A DNA stretch of 64,000 bases from S5-A14a sp022766365 (lineage in GTDB: Bacteria > Bacillota > Clostridia > Peptostreptococcales > Anaerovoracaceae). Numbering within the stretch: the stretch's first letter is position 1; each line of letters begins with the position of its first letter. The stretch lies in the NCBI GenBank assembly GCA_050313295.1, contig JBNPLD010000007.1; one strand, written 5' to 3'. Below are positions 49,686-58,949 of this stretch, in pieces. The position numbers and the translations under genes are program-made. A model generated the notes under the pieces. The model saw only the letters and a list, made by a program, of their open reading frames with translations, had not been told where the DNA came from and ran no database searches.

Positions 49686-51326
49686 ATGAGCAAAAATAAG
49701 ACCGTATTTCAGCTTGAAAGATTTAAGAAGATGAGACATAAGATGGCTCTTCAAGGAGTTTTTGTAGGCCTTTTGACAGGTATAGTCGTAGGTCTTTTTC
49801 GCCTTGCCATAGAAAAAGTTGAGGTATGGCGAGGCAGCTTTCTTCTTCCAATGATTTCCCAGGGCAGGATATTTCTGCTGATTGGGATTATAGCTGTGGT
49901 CGCTTTTTTTGTTTACCTTATGGCAAAATGGCAGCCTTTGGCGTCGGGAAGTGGAATTCCTCAGGTGAAAGCTGAGCTTCGGGGACAAATCAAGCAGCCT
50001 GTATATAGGCTGTTAGTATCAAAATTCGTAGGAGCGGTACTTGCAATCGGTGCAGGTTTGTCCATCGGCAGAGAGGGTCCGTCAATACAGCTCGGTGCTC
50101 TTGTAGGAAAGGGTTTTTCAAGACTGACAAGGCAATTACCCGTGGAGGAAAAAATGTTACTGACATGCGGAGCGGGTGCAGGTCTGGCAGGCGCTTTTTG
50201 CGCACCTTTTTCAGGTGCGGTTTTTGCTCTTGAGGAGCTTCACAAGAATTTTTCGGTTGAAATTCTCGTTTCCACAATGGCGGCATGTATTAGTGCAAAC
50301 TTTGTCTCAGCCTATATATTCGGTCTGGATCCTGTTTTTGATTTAGTCATTCCACACAGGTTACCGTTGAGGCTTTACTGGCTTCTTCTGATTATGGGCA
50401 TTATTCTGGGACTTCTTGGGAATCTGTACAACAGCATGATGATGAAGGCTCTTAACACATATGATAGACTTCCGAAACCGGTTGCCATAGGCATTGCTTT
50501 TTTTATGATACTTCCGGTTATGATGTTTATGCCACAGGCTCTTGGAGGCGGTCATAGCATCGTGGGGGAAATTGCTCATAGCAGTTTTGTCCTTCAGTGG
50601 GGAATCATGGATAACCAAATCGGCTTCGGTATAATAGTAAGTCTGATAATATTCTTCTTAGTAAAATTGGTGTTTTCTGCAATAAGTTTCGGATCAGGGG
50701 TTCCCGGGGGAATATTTCTGCCACTTTTGGTTTTGGGAGCCATTGTGGGAGGAATCTTCGGAGAAATATTCAACACATTAAATGGAAGCAATGAACTTTA
50801 TATTGCCAATTTTGTAATATATGGAATGGTGGGAATGTTCGCTGCTATCGTTGGCGCACCTGCAACGGGTATAATTCTTATCACAGAAATGACCGGGGAT
50901 TTGCAAAATTTCTTCCCGCTTGTTATAGTCGGTCTTGTATCTTATATGATAGCTGACCTGACAGGCACAGCCCCAATTTACGATTTGCTTTTGGACAGGC
51001 TAATGGCAAAGAAGGAAAACGGTGGGGAAGAAACAAGTGAAGAAGAGATGGAATATAGGAGGAGGCTGAGGAAGAGAGCCAGCAAGAAAGTGATTCTGGA
51101 ATCAGATGTTTATCTGGGGAGTGCAATGGATGGTGAGAAGATATCGAATCTGGAACTTCCGCCCGGATCCCTTGTAATTTCCCTTGTTCGTCATGGCAAG
51201 GAGATAATTCCCAGTGGGGAAACTCTTGTAAAGGGAGGAGATTATCTGGTTGTATTGTGTGCTGAAGATTATCAGGATACCGTTGTTGAACACCTTGACA
51301 AACTCTGCAAAACAGTGATTTTGTAA
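49686..51326 (+). CDS. ClC-type chloride/proton transporter with C-terminal TrkA_C domain
   Basis: About 546 residues from ATG 49686; a TTG at 49635 would add 17 residues, and neither start has a clear SD. The ion-path motifs SGSGIPQVK, GREGPSIQLGA (with the gating Glu) and GSGVPGGIFLPLL are all present, so it is a standard ClC rather than the fluoride-specific type. The C-terminal ~80 residues (DGEKISNLELPPGSLVISLV) form a TrkA_C/RCK ligand-binding domain. It may exchange chloride and protons for acid or volume control. Confidence 0.88.
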   Translation: MSKNKTVFQLERFKKMRHKMALQGVFVGLLTGIVVGLFRLAIEKVEVWRGSFLLPMISQGRIFLLIGIIAVVAFFVYLMAKWQPLASGSGIPQVKAELRGQIKQPVYRLLVSKFVGAVLAIGAGLSIGREGPSIQLGALVGKGFSRLTRQLPVEEKMLLTCGAGAGLAGAFCAPFSGAVFALEELHKNFSVEILVSTMAACISANFVSAYIFGLDPVFDLVIPHRLPLRLYWLLLIMGIILGLLGNLYNSMMMKALNTYDRLPKPVAIGIAFFMILPVMMFMPQALGGGHSIVGEIAHSSFVLQWGIMDNQIGFGIIVSLIIFFLVKLVFSAISFGSGVPGGIFLPLLVLGAIVGGIFGEIFNTLNGSNELYIANFVIYGMVGMFAAIVGAPATGIILITEMTGDLQNFFPLVIVGLVSYMIADLTGTAPIYDLLLDRLMAKKENGGEETSEEEMEYRRRLRKRASKKVILESDVYLGSAMDGEKISNLELPPGSLVISLVRHGKEIIPSGETLVKGGDYLVVLCAEDYQDTVVEHLDKLCKTVIL

Positions 51327-51393
51327 GCTGTGCCGGCGATATGTTTAGAATGTTTTCGTGGTTTTTATCCCGTGACAGAGGTCATTTAGCAAT

Positions 51394-51422
51394 TTGACAA
51401 AATAAGAAATGTTGGATATAAT
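51394..51422 (+). promoter_or_regulatory. consensus promoter of the SRP RNA gene
   Basis: TTGACA (51394-51399), a 17-base spacer, and TATAAT (51417-51422): both boxes match consensus exactly, as expected for a highly expressed stable RNA. Transcription would start about 55 bases before the base of the SRP RNA stem. Confidence 0.8.
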
Positions 51423-51483
51423 TATGAATCGTCCACTCTGATAATATAAAGATATCAAGAATGGTATGAATTAATCGATTATT

Positions 51484-51632
51484 GCCCTTAGTTAGCTCCA
51501 CCTGTATGGTTTGGGTCCTGCGCAATAAGACACCACGAACCTTGTCAGGTCCGGAAGGAAGCAGCAATAAGTGGAGGCTCTTATGTGCCGCAGCAAAGCC
51601 TTCTCCGTTCGGCTGTGGAGCTAACTGAGGGC
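51484..51632 (+). ncRNA. ffs: signal recognition particle RNA (4.5S/scRNA type)
   Basis: The universal apical tip is seen as GTCAGGTCCGGAAGGAAGCA. The outer stem is GCCCTTAGTTAGCTCCAC (51484-51501) with GTGGAGCTAACTGAGGGC (51615-51632), which folds the ~150-base RNA into one long hairpin. It binds Ffh for membrane targeting of nascent proteins. The position just upstream of dnaX is the standard Firmicutes order. The exact 5' end is uncertain because the promoter lies ~55 bases further upstream. Confidence 0.92.
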
Positions 51633-51683
51633 GATTTCATTATCAGGAGAAATAACGAAGTTTGAAATTCTAAAGGGAGAAGA

Positions 51684-53348
51684 ATGTATCAAGCACTCTA
51701 CAGACAGGAAAGGCCGGAGACTTTCAGAGAGGTCGTCGGGCAGGAACACATAGTAAAGGTGTTGGAACATCAGCTAAAAACGGATACAGTTGGGCATGCA
51801 TATTTATTTTGCGGTACCAGAGGAACCGGAAAGACGACAATAGCAAGACTTCTGGCAAAGGGACTCAACTGCCTTGAGGAGGACGTTTCAAGCAGACCTT
51901 GTGGGCACTGTGATAATTGTGAATCCATAAGTAACGGGACTTTCGTGGACGTGATAGAACTGGATGCCGCGTCGAACAGAGGTATTGACAGCGTTAGAGA
52001 GCTCAGAGACAGCGTGAAGTATCCACCGGCTGTAGGGCGAAAGAAGGTTTATATAATAGACGAGGTGCATATGATGACAGCACCGGCTTTCAATGCTCTT
52101 TTGAAGACGTTGGAGGAGCCTCCGGAAAATGTTGTATTTCTTCTTGCTACCACAGATCCTCAGCAACTGCCTCAGACTATTTTATCGAGGTGCCAAAGGC
52201 TTGATTTTAAAAGGCTTGGGCGTGATAAACTTGTGGATCATTATAAGAGAATTTGCCAAAAACATGGTGTTACCCTTGAAGATGATGCAGCCGATATTTT
52301 GGCAGCGAATGCGGATGGCTCGGTAAGGGATGGACTAAGCTTGTTGGAGCAATGCCTTGCCTCAGGAGAAAAGGTTATTACTGAGGAGGTTGTGCTTACA
52401 TATGGAGGTGCAATTTCTCAAAGATTTTTGATTGAACTGACAGATAGCGTAATAAACGGAAATGTTGCAGATGGTCTCTCTCTGATAAATTGTCAATTAG
52501 AGGATGGCAAAGAATCCGGGCAGATATTGAAAGATTGGATGAGTCATTTCAGGAATCTTATGGTAACAAGGCTGGTCAATAATCCGGCGGATATCATACA
52601 GAAGTCTTCAGAAAGTTTGGAACAATTGGTTGAGCAGAGTGCAAAGATAGATTTACAGAATATTACTGATGGCTTGATGATCTTAGCTAAAGCTGAGGGG
52701 GATAGTAAGAATTCGTCAAGGCCAAGAATTTTCCTGGATATTGCCCTGATGAGCCTTATGGAACTTTTTGGCGGCCGTGGAGTCGGTAAGAACATCGGAG
52801 CTGAGAGAACGACAAAAGAAGCTACGGGGTTGAAGGAAGAGAAAGTGTGTACTCAGGAAAAATCCATTCAGGCATCATATAGACCTGTTTCGCAGACAGT
52901 TGATGAAGAGCCTCCATATGTAAACAAAGAATCTTCCGGAAGGTCAGCGGAGGTCTCCACATTAAAGGAAGATATGGAATCCGGCAATGAAGGTGTTGAT
53001 CCCCATAAGGCCCCGGAATCAGCGGAGGAGTATGCAGATATATGGTCGGCAATCTGTGATATGGTTATCAAAGAAAGACCATCGATAGGAACATTAAAGG
53101 GAAGAGCAGAGATTACAGATATAAGTGAAAGCACCTTTGTAATAGAAAGTGAGAATCAAATTACAGCAAAGAGGTTAACGGACGGATTGGCATTGATTTC
53201 TGAAGTTGCCACTATTGTCTTGGGAAGACCCATGAAAGGCAGGATTACCGTGAGGGGAAAACCGAACGGAACATCGGAGGAGGAACAGGATGACACCTTG
53301 GAAAGACTCAGAGAACTCCTTGGTGATATACCAATCAGCGTAGAATGA
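51684..53348 (+). CDS. dnaX: DNA polymerase III subunits gamma/tau
   Basis: A 554-residue clamp-loader ATPase. P-loop GTRGTGKTT (about 44-52), zinc module CLEEDVSSRPCGHCDNC, Walker B VYIIDEVHMM and sensor TTDPQQLPQTILSRCQR. Residues from about 375 to 450 form a variable charged linker before the tau C-terminal domain. AAAGGGAGAAG precedes the ATG. It loads the sliding clamp and couples polymerases. No obvious frameshift signal for a separate gamma form is seen. Confidence 0.95.
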   Translation: MYQALYRQERPETFREVVGQEHIVKVLEHQLKTDTVGHAYLFCGTRGTGKTTIARLLAKGLNCLEEDVSSRPCGHCDNCESISNGTFVDVIELDAASNRGIDSVRELRDSVKYPPAVGRKKVYIIDEVHMMTAPAFNALLKTLEEPPENVVFLLATTDPQQLPQTILSRCQRLDFKRLGRDKLVDHYKRICQKHGVTLEDDAADILAANADGSVRDGLSLLEQCLASGEKVITEEVVLTYGGAISQRFLIELTDSVINGNVADGLSLINCQLEDGKESGQILKDWMSHFRNLMVTRLVNNPADIIQKSSESLEQLVEQSAKIDLQNITDGLMILAKAEGDSKNSSRPRIFLDIALMSLMELFGGRGVGKNIGAERTTKEATGLKEEKVCTQEKSIQASYRPVSQTVDEEPPYVNKESSGRSAEVSTLKEDMESGNEGVDPHKAPESAEEYADIWSAICDMVIKERPSIGTLKGRAEITDISESTFVIESENQITAKRLTDGLALISEVATIVLGRPMKGRITVRGKPNGTSEEEQDDTLERLRELLGDIPISVE

Positions 53349-53376
53349 CAAATAACAACTGTTAGGAGGAACTAAT

Positions 53377-53745
53377 ATGGGTAGAGGAATGAGAGCAGGT
53401 AAGAAAAGAGCTCCGGGAGGAAGGACTGTCGGAGGAGCTGCAAATATGCAAAAGCAGATGGCACAGGTTCAGGCGATGCAGAGACAGATGGAGGAGATGC
53501 AGGCAGAACTTGAGGCAAAGGAATATCAAACCACTGCAGGTGGCGGAGCGGTATCTGTAAAGGTTAACGGAAAAAGAGAAATTTTGGAGATGACTCTCAG
53601 TCCGGAGATTGTTGATCCTGATGATATTGAAATGCTTCAGGATTTAGTGGTTGCAGCTGTTAATGAGGCAATGCGTCAGGTTGATGAGGATTCTAATAGT
53701 GAAATGAGCAAACTGACAGGGGGACTGGGGATCCCGGGGCTTTAA
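53377..53745 (+). CDS. YbaB/EbfC nucleoid-associated protein
   Basis: A 122-residue protein, slightly longer than usual because of a basic, glycine-rich N-terminus (MGRGMRAGKKRAPGGRTVGG). The core has MQRQMEEMQAELEAKEYQT, AGGGAVSVKVNGKREIL and a C-terminal helical part, standard for the dimeric DNA-binding YbaB family. AGGAGG precedes the ATG. It sits between dnaX and recR, as in most bacteria. Confidence 0.92.
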   Translation: MGRGMRAGKKRAPGGRTVGGAANMQKQMAQVQAMQRQMEEMQAELEAKEYQTTAGGGAVSVKVNGKREILEMTLSPEIVDPDDIEMLQDLVVAAVNEAMRQVDEDSNSEMSKLTGGLGIPGL

Positions 53746-53746
53746 A

Positions 53747-54346
53747 ATGATTCGATATCCCAAACCGCTGGCAACACTTATCCGTGAGCTTGCCAAACTT
53801 CCCGGCATAGGTGAAAAGTCCGGACAGAGACTTGCTTTTCATATACTGTCTTTGCCTGAGGGCGATACTGAGGCTCTAAGCAAAGCAATAAGAGAGGCAA
53901 AAAAATCCATGCATCAATGCTCAGTGTGTGGAAACTGGACGGATACAGACCCTTGCAGTATATGTCGCGATAAGAGACGGAGAAGAGATATAATCTGTGT
54001 GGTAGAAATGCCGCAGGACGTTGTCGCACTTGAAAAAATGAAGGAGTTTGATGGACTGTACCATGTTCTTCACGGACATATTTCTGCTATTGAGGGCATA
54101 GGTCCGGAAGATATAAACATCAAAAATTTAATAATCAGATTACGAGAAAATCCGGTGGAAGAAGTGATTTTAGCTACAAATCCTACAATTGACGGAGAAA
54201 CGACCGCCATGTATATTGCCGGACTATTGAAGCCGACCCAAATCAAGGTGTCCAGACTTGCCAACGGAATCCCAATTGGAGGAGGTCTGGAATTTACCGA
54301 TAAGACTACACTGTACAAGGCCATGGAAGGAAGGCGTGAATTATGA
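53747..54346 (+). CDS. recR: recombination mediator RecR
   Basis: A 199-residue protein, normal length. The helix-hairpin-helix is LPGIGEKSGQRLAFHIL (about 18-34), the C4 zinc motif CSVCGNWTDTDPCSIC (about 57-72), and the Toprim domain includes VVEMPQDVVALEK and ATNPTIDGETTAMYIAG. It loads RecA at gaps together with RecF/RecO. It begins one base after ybaB and overlaps the next gene by four bases (ATGA). Confidence 0.95.
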   Translation: MIRYPKPLATLIRELAKLPGIGEKSGQRLAFHILSLPEGDTEALSKAIREAKKSMHQCSVCGNWTDTDPCSICRDKRRRRDIICVVEMPQDVVALEKMKEFDGLYHVLHGHISAIEGIGPEDINIKNLIIRLRENPVEEVILATNPTIDGETTAMYIAGLLKPTQIKVSRLANGIPIGGGLEFTDKTTLYKAMEGRREL

Positions 54347-56457
54347 GATTTAAAGAGTTTGTTTTCCAATTGGTGGTGAAGCATAAGAAAGCCATCATTG
54401 TTCTGTTCTTCATACTAGCATTTCTTAGTTTCCCTGCCAGGGACCTGGTATCGGTTAATTACGATATCAGTGATTATCTCCCAAAGGAAACCAATTCAAC
54501 TAAATCCATAGAAGCCCTGGAGAGAGAGTTCTCGGACGGAATCCCGAATGCGAGGGTTCTGGTACGGAACGTGACTCTTCCGGAGGCACTTGAATACAAG
54601 AAAAAAATATCAGATGTAGAGGGAGTGTCATCAGTAACGTGGCTTGATGATTTTGTTGACCCTGCGATGCCCCTTGAGAATATCGACAAGGGTGTTAAGG
54701 ACACATACTACAAAGACGGAAATGCGCTTTTTAATGTAGCTATTCAGAAACAGGCAAGGATAGATGCGCTTGATGAGATAAGAGAAATTATCGGCAAGGA
54801 CAATGCGATGTCAGGGAGTGCTGTTTCAACAGCTGTTGCTGCAGTGGAAAGTGTTGAGGAGGTAAAGCTCATTAAAATTTTCTCAGTGTTGTTCGTTCTG
54901 CTGGTTTTGCTGCTTACAACCAGATCATGGGTAGAGCCGATAATAGTTCTTATAGGTCTTGGAGTGGCAATTATAATCAACGAGGGAAGTAATCTCATAT
55001 TTGGGGAAATTTCCTTCGTGACAGATGCGGCAACGGGAATCTTGCAGCTGGCAGTTTCTTTGGATTACTCAGTTTTCCTCATTCATAGGTTCGAGGAGTG
55101 TCACAAAGAGATTGACGACGAAAAAGCAGCAATGGTCATGGCTCTCAAAAAATCATTCCAATCTATTATGGGGAGTGGATTAACTACCGTCATAGGATTT
55201 CTGGCACTGGTTCTCATGAGTCTTCGACTTGGCCCTGATATGGGATTAGCCTTGGCAAAGGGAGTGGCAATCAGTTTAATTACGGTATTCACCTTCACAC
55301 CGGCGCTTATAATGGTAATGTATAAGCTTATGGATAAAACCAGGCACAAATCATTCATTCCTGATCTTACAGGTTTTGGCAAAACAGTACACAAATATGC
55401 AATTCCAATGCTGATAGTTGCTTTGCTAATGATAGTTCCGGCATTTTTAGCCTCTCGAAGCAATGAGTACGATTTCGGCTCATCTAACATATATGGTGCA
55501 GGTACATTGCTTGGCAAGGAAACAAACGAGATAAATAAGACATTCGGGGAGAAAGATGTCTATGTGCTGATGGCTCCAAAGGGAAAAACGGCAGAGCAGA
55601 AGGAGTTTTCCGAGGAAGTAGGAGAAATGGATAGGGTAAGTTCCGTTGTTTCCTATGTGGACAAGGTGGGAGCAGAAATCCCGGGGAATTTTTTAGATAA
55701 GAATATTCTCGATAAATTTGAGTCAAAACACTATTCACGGATGATAATCTCCGTGGATGTACCATATGAGGGTGATGAGACATTTGATCTCATACAGGAT
55801 ATAAGGGATAAGGCAAATAAGCATTTCGGTAAGGATTATTACCTTGCCGGAGAGGGAGTAAGCACCTATGATTTGATGCAGACGGCGACTTCGGATTTGG
55901 ATAAAGTGAATATGGTGGCAATTATAGCAATTTTTATTGTTCTTATGTTTACTCTACATTCATTAATTGTTCCTTGCATACTGGTATTGTGTATAGAAAC
56001 CGCAATATGGCTTAACCTGGCAGTGCCGTATTTTAACGATCATCCTATTTTTTATATAGCATATCTTATAATTTCCAGCATACAGTTGGGAGCCACAGTG
56101 GACTATGCGATTTTGATGACAGATAAATACAGAGAAAACAGAAAGACCTTGAGCAAAAGAAGAGCAGCAGAAAAAACCGTATCGGACGTTACGGTTTCCA
56201 TATGCACATCGGGAAGTGCTCTAACCGTTGTAGGGCTGCTTTTGGGGAATATTTCCTCCAATCAGCTTCTGGCACAGCTTGGGTTTTTCATTGGCCGCGG
56301 AGCTTTATTTTCACTGGCAATGGTAATGTTTGTTCTGCCTGAGGTTCTCTACATTTTCGACAGATTTGCAGTTAAGGAGACCAGATTTGAATTCATAAAA
56401 AAGTATTTCAGAGGGAAGAGACGAGAAGAACAAGAGCTAAAAGGAGCTGAATCATGA
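54343..56457 (+). CDS. MMPL/RND-family membrane transporter
   Basis: A 704-residue protein with twelve membrane segments in two halves, each with a large outer loop. The first half has FSDGIPNARVLVRNV in its outer domain and QLAVSLDYSVFLIHRFEE in TM4 (the conserved proton-relay Asp-Tyr pair); the second has QLGATVDYAILMTDKYRE at the matching place. It resembles YdfJ/MmpL-type exporters of lipids or hydrophobic compounds. Translation is coupled to recR (ATGA) and to the next gene (ATGA), so the pair with the secreted partner is a true unit. Confidence 0.85.
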   Translation: MRFKEFVFQLVVKHKKAIIVLFFILAFLSFPARDLVSVNYDISDYLPKETNSTKSIEALEREFSDGIPNARVLVRNVTLPEALEYKKKISDVEGVSSVTWLDDFVDPAMPLENIDKGVKDTYYKDGNALFNVAIQKQARIDALDEIREIIGKDNAMSGSAVSTAVAAVESVEEVKLIKIFSVLFVLLVLLLTTRSWVEPIIVLIGLGVAIIINEGSNLIFGEISFVTDAATGILQLAVSLDYSVFLIHRFEECHKEIDDEKAAMVMALKKSFQSIMGSGLTTVIGFLALVLMSLRLGPDMGLALAKGVAISLITVFTFTPALIMVMYKLMDKTRHKSFIPDLTGFGKTVHKYAIPMLIVALLMIVPAFLASRSNEYDFGSSNIYGAGTLLGKETNEINKTFGEKDVYVLMAPKGKTAEQKEFSEEVGEMDRVSSVVSYVDKVGAEIPGNFLDKNILDKFESKHYSRMIISVDVPYEGDETFDLIQDIRDKANKHFGKDYYLAGEGVSTYDLMQTATSDLDKVNMVAIIAIFIVLMFTLHSLIVPCILVLCIETAIWLNLAVPYFNDHPIFYIAYLIISSIQLGATVDYAILMTDKYRENRKTLSKRRAAEKTVSDVTVSICTSGSALTVVGLLLGNISSNQLLAQLGFFIGRGALFSLAMVMFVLPEVLYIFDRFAVKETRFEFIKKYFRGKRREEQELKGAES

Positions 56458-58385
56458 TGAAAAATTCCGATGAGAAGAAAAATGTAATGGGTTGTATGAT
56501 CAGGGACAAAAAATTTGCTTTTAAAAGGAAGAAGAGCTTTAGAAATATTGGTATTTTCCTTATAGTAGCTGTGCTTTTGACATTTTCCATGCCGATATAT
56601 GGAGAAGAAGCTCGTGAGAATACTCCAAAGGAAGAAGTCGTTTATGTAAACATGACCGCTGACGGCACGGTGAAGAATATGAACGTGGTGAACATTTTTG
56701 AACTTGCGCAAGAGACTCAAGTACTTGACTACGGGGATTACGACAGTATCAAAGTGTTGAATTCTACGAAAAAAGCTGCTAACAAGCTGGGAATGGTAAC
56801 GTTAACAGCTCCTAAGGGCAGACTTTACTATGAGGGCAGTTTAAAAGGCAAAGAACTGCCTTGGATAGTTAAAGTAAGATATTCTCTGGACGGAAAGGAT
56901 ACCACCCCTGATAAGCTTGTAGGCAAGTCGGGTGCCATGACTATTACTGTGAATATTTCCAAAAACGAGGCCGTTGAGGGGACTTTCTTTGAGGACTATG
57001 CTCTGCAGACAAATATTTTGCTCGATACATATAAGGCTAAAAATATAAAAGCTGATCACATGACTGTTGCCAACGTAGGAGCTAAAAAACAGCTTACGTA
57101 TACTGCTCTCCCGGGCAAGGGTGCAAATTTCACCGTTGAGGCAGATGTCGATGATTTTCAAATGGATGGAATGACTGTAAATGCCGTGCCACTGAATTTG
57201 GACATAAAAGTGGATGACCGGGAGCTACTGGACAAAATAGATGAATTAAAGGGTGCTACCGGTGAGTTGAGCCATGGTTCTGCTGAATTATCTGATGGAA
57301 TGAAAACTTTCAAAACGCAAGGGACGGATAAAATTTATACAGGTGTTAACCGTATGGAGGAAGCTTTACAACAGTTGGATTCTCATTCCAAGGAACTCAG
57401 CGGAGGTTCCGAAGAATTTAGAGAAGCTTTGGAAGAGGTGAACAGACGACTGGAAGATTTTAAAGGGGGAACCGAGAATCTTACCGGACTTAAAGACGGA
57501 TCAAAGGAGATAGCACAGGGAATAGAGTCTCTTGTAAACGGTATGACACAGTTGGAACAGGGTGTAAATTATCAGGCATATAAAAACCTCCTGATGGAGA
57601 GAGGTCTTGATTTAGATGAACTTCAAAGGGGGAATCAAGTTGCAGCATCTAAGGTAGATGAACTGGTTGCATCTCTGAATTCTCTGGCTGACCAGATGGA
57701 GGCATTAGGATTAAAGGATAAGGCAGCTGAACTGAGGGTGCAGATCAACGGTATCAGCGAACTTAAGACACTGGCCGAAGGAAACAATGCCGGTATTAAG
57801 GGAACTGAGATATATCTTGACGGTGTGAACGATAAGCTAAAAGTCTTGGTTGGCGGTGGGACTCAGCTTCAGGGCTCATATAAACAGTTCGATGAAAAAA
57901 TTTCTGAGCTGGTGGATAGTCTCTCGGAGATTTCTGTGAAAATGAGTCTCCTTGCCCAAGGAATTAATCGACTTGTACTTGAATACGAAAAACTTGATGG
58001 AGGCGTTGAAGCTTATACTGACGGCGTTTCTAAGATCGCATATAATTACGGTGAGATGGCTGCCGGGGTTTCTGATCTTAATAATTCAGCACAGAAATTG
58101 GTAGAAGGATCGGAAGCTCTCAAAGAGGGAAATTCCAAATTGGACAGAGAAGCCGACAAGATGAAAACCGAGGTAAAGAACAAAATAGACAATCTCATGG
58201 GGAATGTGAATGGTTCTAAGAAACCTGTACAGTCCTTTGTTTCTTCAAAAAATACCAACGTGAACAGCCTTCAATTTGCTATGAAGACAGATTCCGTTGA
58301 AAAACCTGTGGAGAAAAAGCCTGAAGCCAAGGAGAAAGAAAAAGAAACTTTCTTTAAGAAGCTGTTTAAGCTGTTCAGGGATTAA
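56454..58385 (+). CDS. secreted/membrane-anchored heptad-repeat protein, partner of the MMPL transporter
   Basis: A 643-residue protein with one N-terminal hydrophobic segment (NIGIFLIVAVLLTFSMPIYG), then a beta-rich region (about 50-255). A long alpha-helical part follows (260-590), with repeated spaced Leu/Gly units such as LSDGMKTF, LSGGSEEF, LVNGMTQL, LVEGSEAL (the xxxLxxG pattern found in YhgE/Pip-like proteins). The C-terminus is basic and amphipathic (FFKKLFKLFRD). Such proteins are commonly encoded beside MMPL transporters and probably reach across the cell wall as an adaptor. That role is an inference. It overlaps the transporter gene by four bases. Confidence 0.75.
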   Translation: MMKNSDEKKNVMGCMIRDKKFAFKRKKSFRNIGIFLIVAVLLTFSMPIYGEEARENTPKEEVVYVNMTADGTVKNMNVVNIFELAQETQVLDYGDYDSIKVLNSTKKAANKLGMVTLTAPKGRLYYEGSLKGKELPWIVKVRYSLDGKDTTPDKLVGKSGAMTITVNISKNEAVEGTFFEDYALQTNILLDTYKAKNIKADHMTVANVGAKKQLTYTALPGKGANFTVEADVDDFQMDGMTVNAVPLNLDIKVDDRELLDKIDELKGATGELSHGSAELSDGMKTFKTQGTDKIYTGVNRMEEALQQLDSHSKELSGGSEEFREALEEVNRRLEDFKGGTENLTGLKDGSKEIAQGIESLVNGMTQLEQGVNYQAYKNLLMERGLDLDELQRGNQVAASKVDELVASLNSLADQMEALGLKDKAAELRVQINGISELKTLAEGNNAGIKGTEIYLDGVNDKLKVLVGGGTQLQGSYKQFDEKISELVDSLSEISVKMSLLAQGINRLVLEYEKLDGGVEAYTDGVSKIAYNYGEMAAGVSDLNNSAQKLVEGSEALKEGNSKLDREADKMKTEVKNKIDNLMGNVNGSKKPVQSFVSSKNTNVNSLQFAMKTDSVEKPVEKKPEAKEKEKETFFKKLFKLFRD

Positions 58386-58481
58386 TAATTAATAGAAATC
58401 TTTAAAGGATTGAATATGCAATATAAATGGTGAGATGTTGAGAAAGTGACAAAAATCGGCATTAGTATGACATATTTTGAT

Positions 58482-58500
58482 TATGAGAAGTTTTCTCATA
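58482..58500. promoter_or_regulatory. 8-bp palindrome upstream of the YdbC-type gene
   Basis: TATGAGAA-GTT-TTCTCATA, perfect arms, 71 bases before the start codon. It could be an operator or a small hairpin in the leader. Confidence 0.4.
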
Positions 58501-58570
58501 GAAATACAGCCTAAGATGAATTATTCTTTATATCACCTACACTAATAACTATATTAAGGAGGAGAAAGTG

Positions 58571-58819
58571 ATGGAGAATAAGAGCACGGTTACCTACAGA
58601 ATAACCAGGAGTTTCGGTGCAATCAGACAGACGGATAGAGGTTGGACCAGGGAACTTAATATGGTTTCTTGGAATGATATGCCCGAGAAGTTTGATATTC
58701 GTGATTGGAATGATGATCACAGCAAGTGCGGGAGAGGGATTACTCTGACTGTGGAGGAAATGGAAACCCTTCTTGAGCTTGCCCAAAATGGACTTGAGAA
58801 AGTGAAGGCAGACGAATAG
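58571..58819 (+). CDS. YdbC-like PC4-family protein
   Basis: An 82-residue protein; ATG 58571 with AAGGAGGAG upstream (GTG 58568 is less likely). SWNDMPEKFDIRDWNDDHSK and GRGITLTVEEMETLLELA match the YdbC family, whose lactococcal member folds like eukaryotic PC4 and binds single-stranded nucleic acid. Role in the cell unknown. It is a small monocistron or leads into the nucleoside kinase gene 130 bases downstream. Confidence 0.8.
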   Translation: MENKSTVTYRITRSFGAIRQTDRGWTRELNMVSWNDMPEKFDIRDWNDDHSKCGRGITLTVEEMETLLELAQNGLEKVKADE

Positions 58820-58897
58820 AATTAATTTGTGACGGGTACGGAGCAAATCCGGAGCGTAGACGGGCAGGTTGTGCAAAGCTTGCGGCATTTTTAGATT

Positions 58898-58925
58898 TTG
58901 ACAGCATTTATTTAATTGGGATAAA
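58898..58925 (+). promoter_or_regulatory. promoter of the nucleoside kinase gene
   Basis: TTGACA (58898-58903), a 16-base spacer, and GATAAA (58920-58925), 25 bases before the ATG at 58950. Confidence 0.5.
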
Positions 58926-58949
58926 CGGAATTTGTGTAGGGAGGATGCG

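Noticed and set aside
49630..49690. Fluoride riboswitch before the ClC gene
   Set aside because: An ATCCCC/GGGGAT hairpin is present, but the conserved fluoride riboswitch core is not, and the protein has GREGP rather than the fluoride-type motif.
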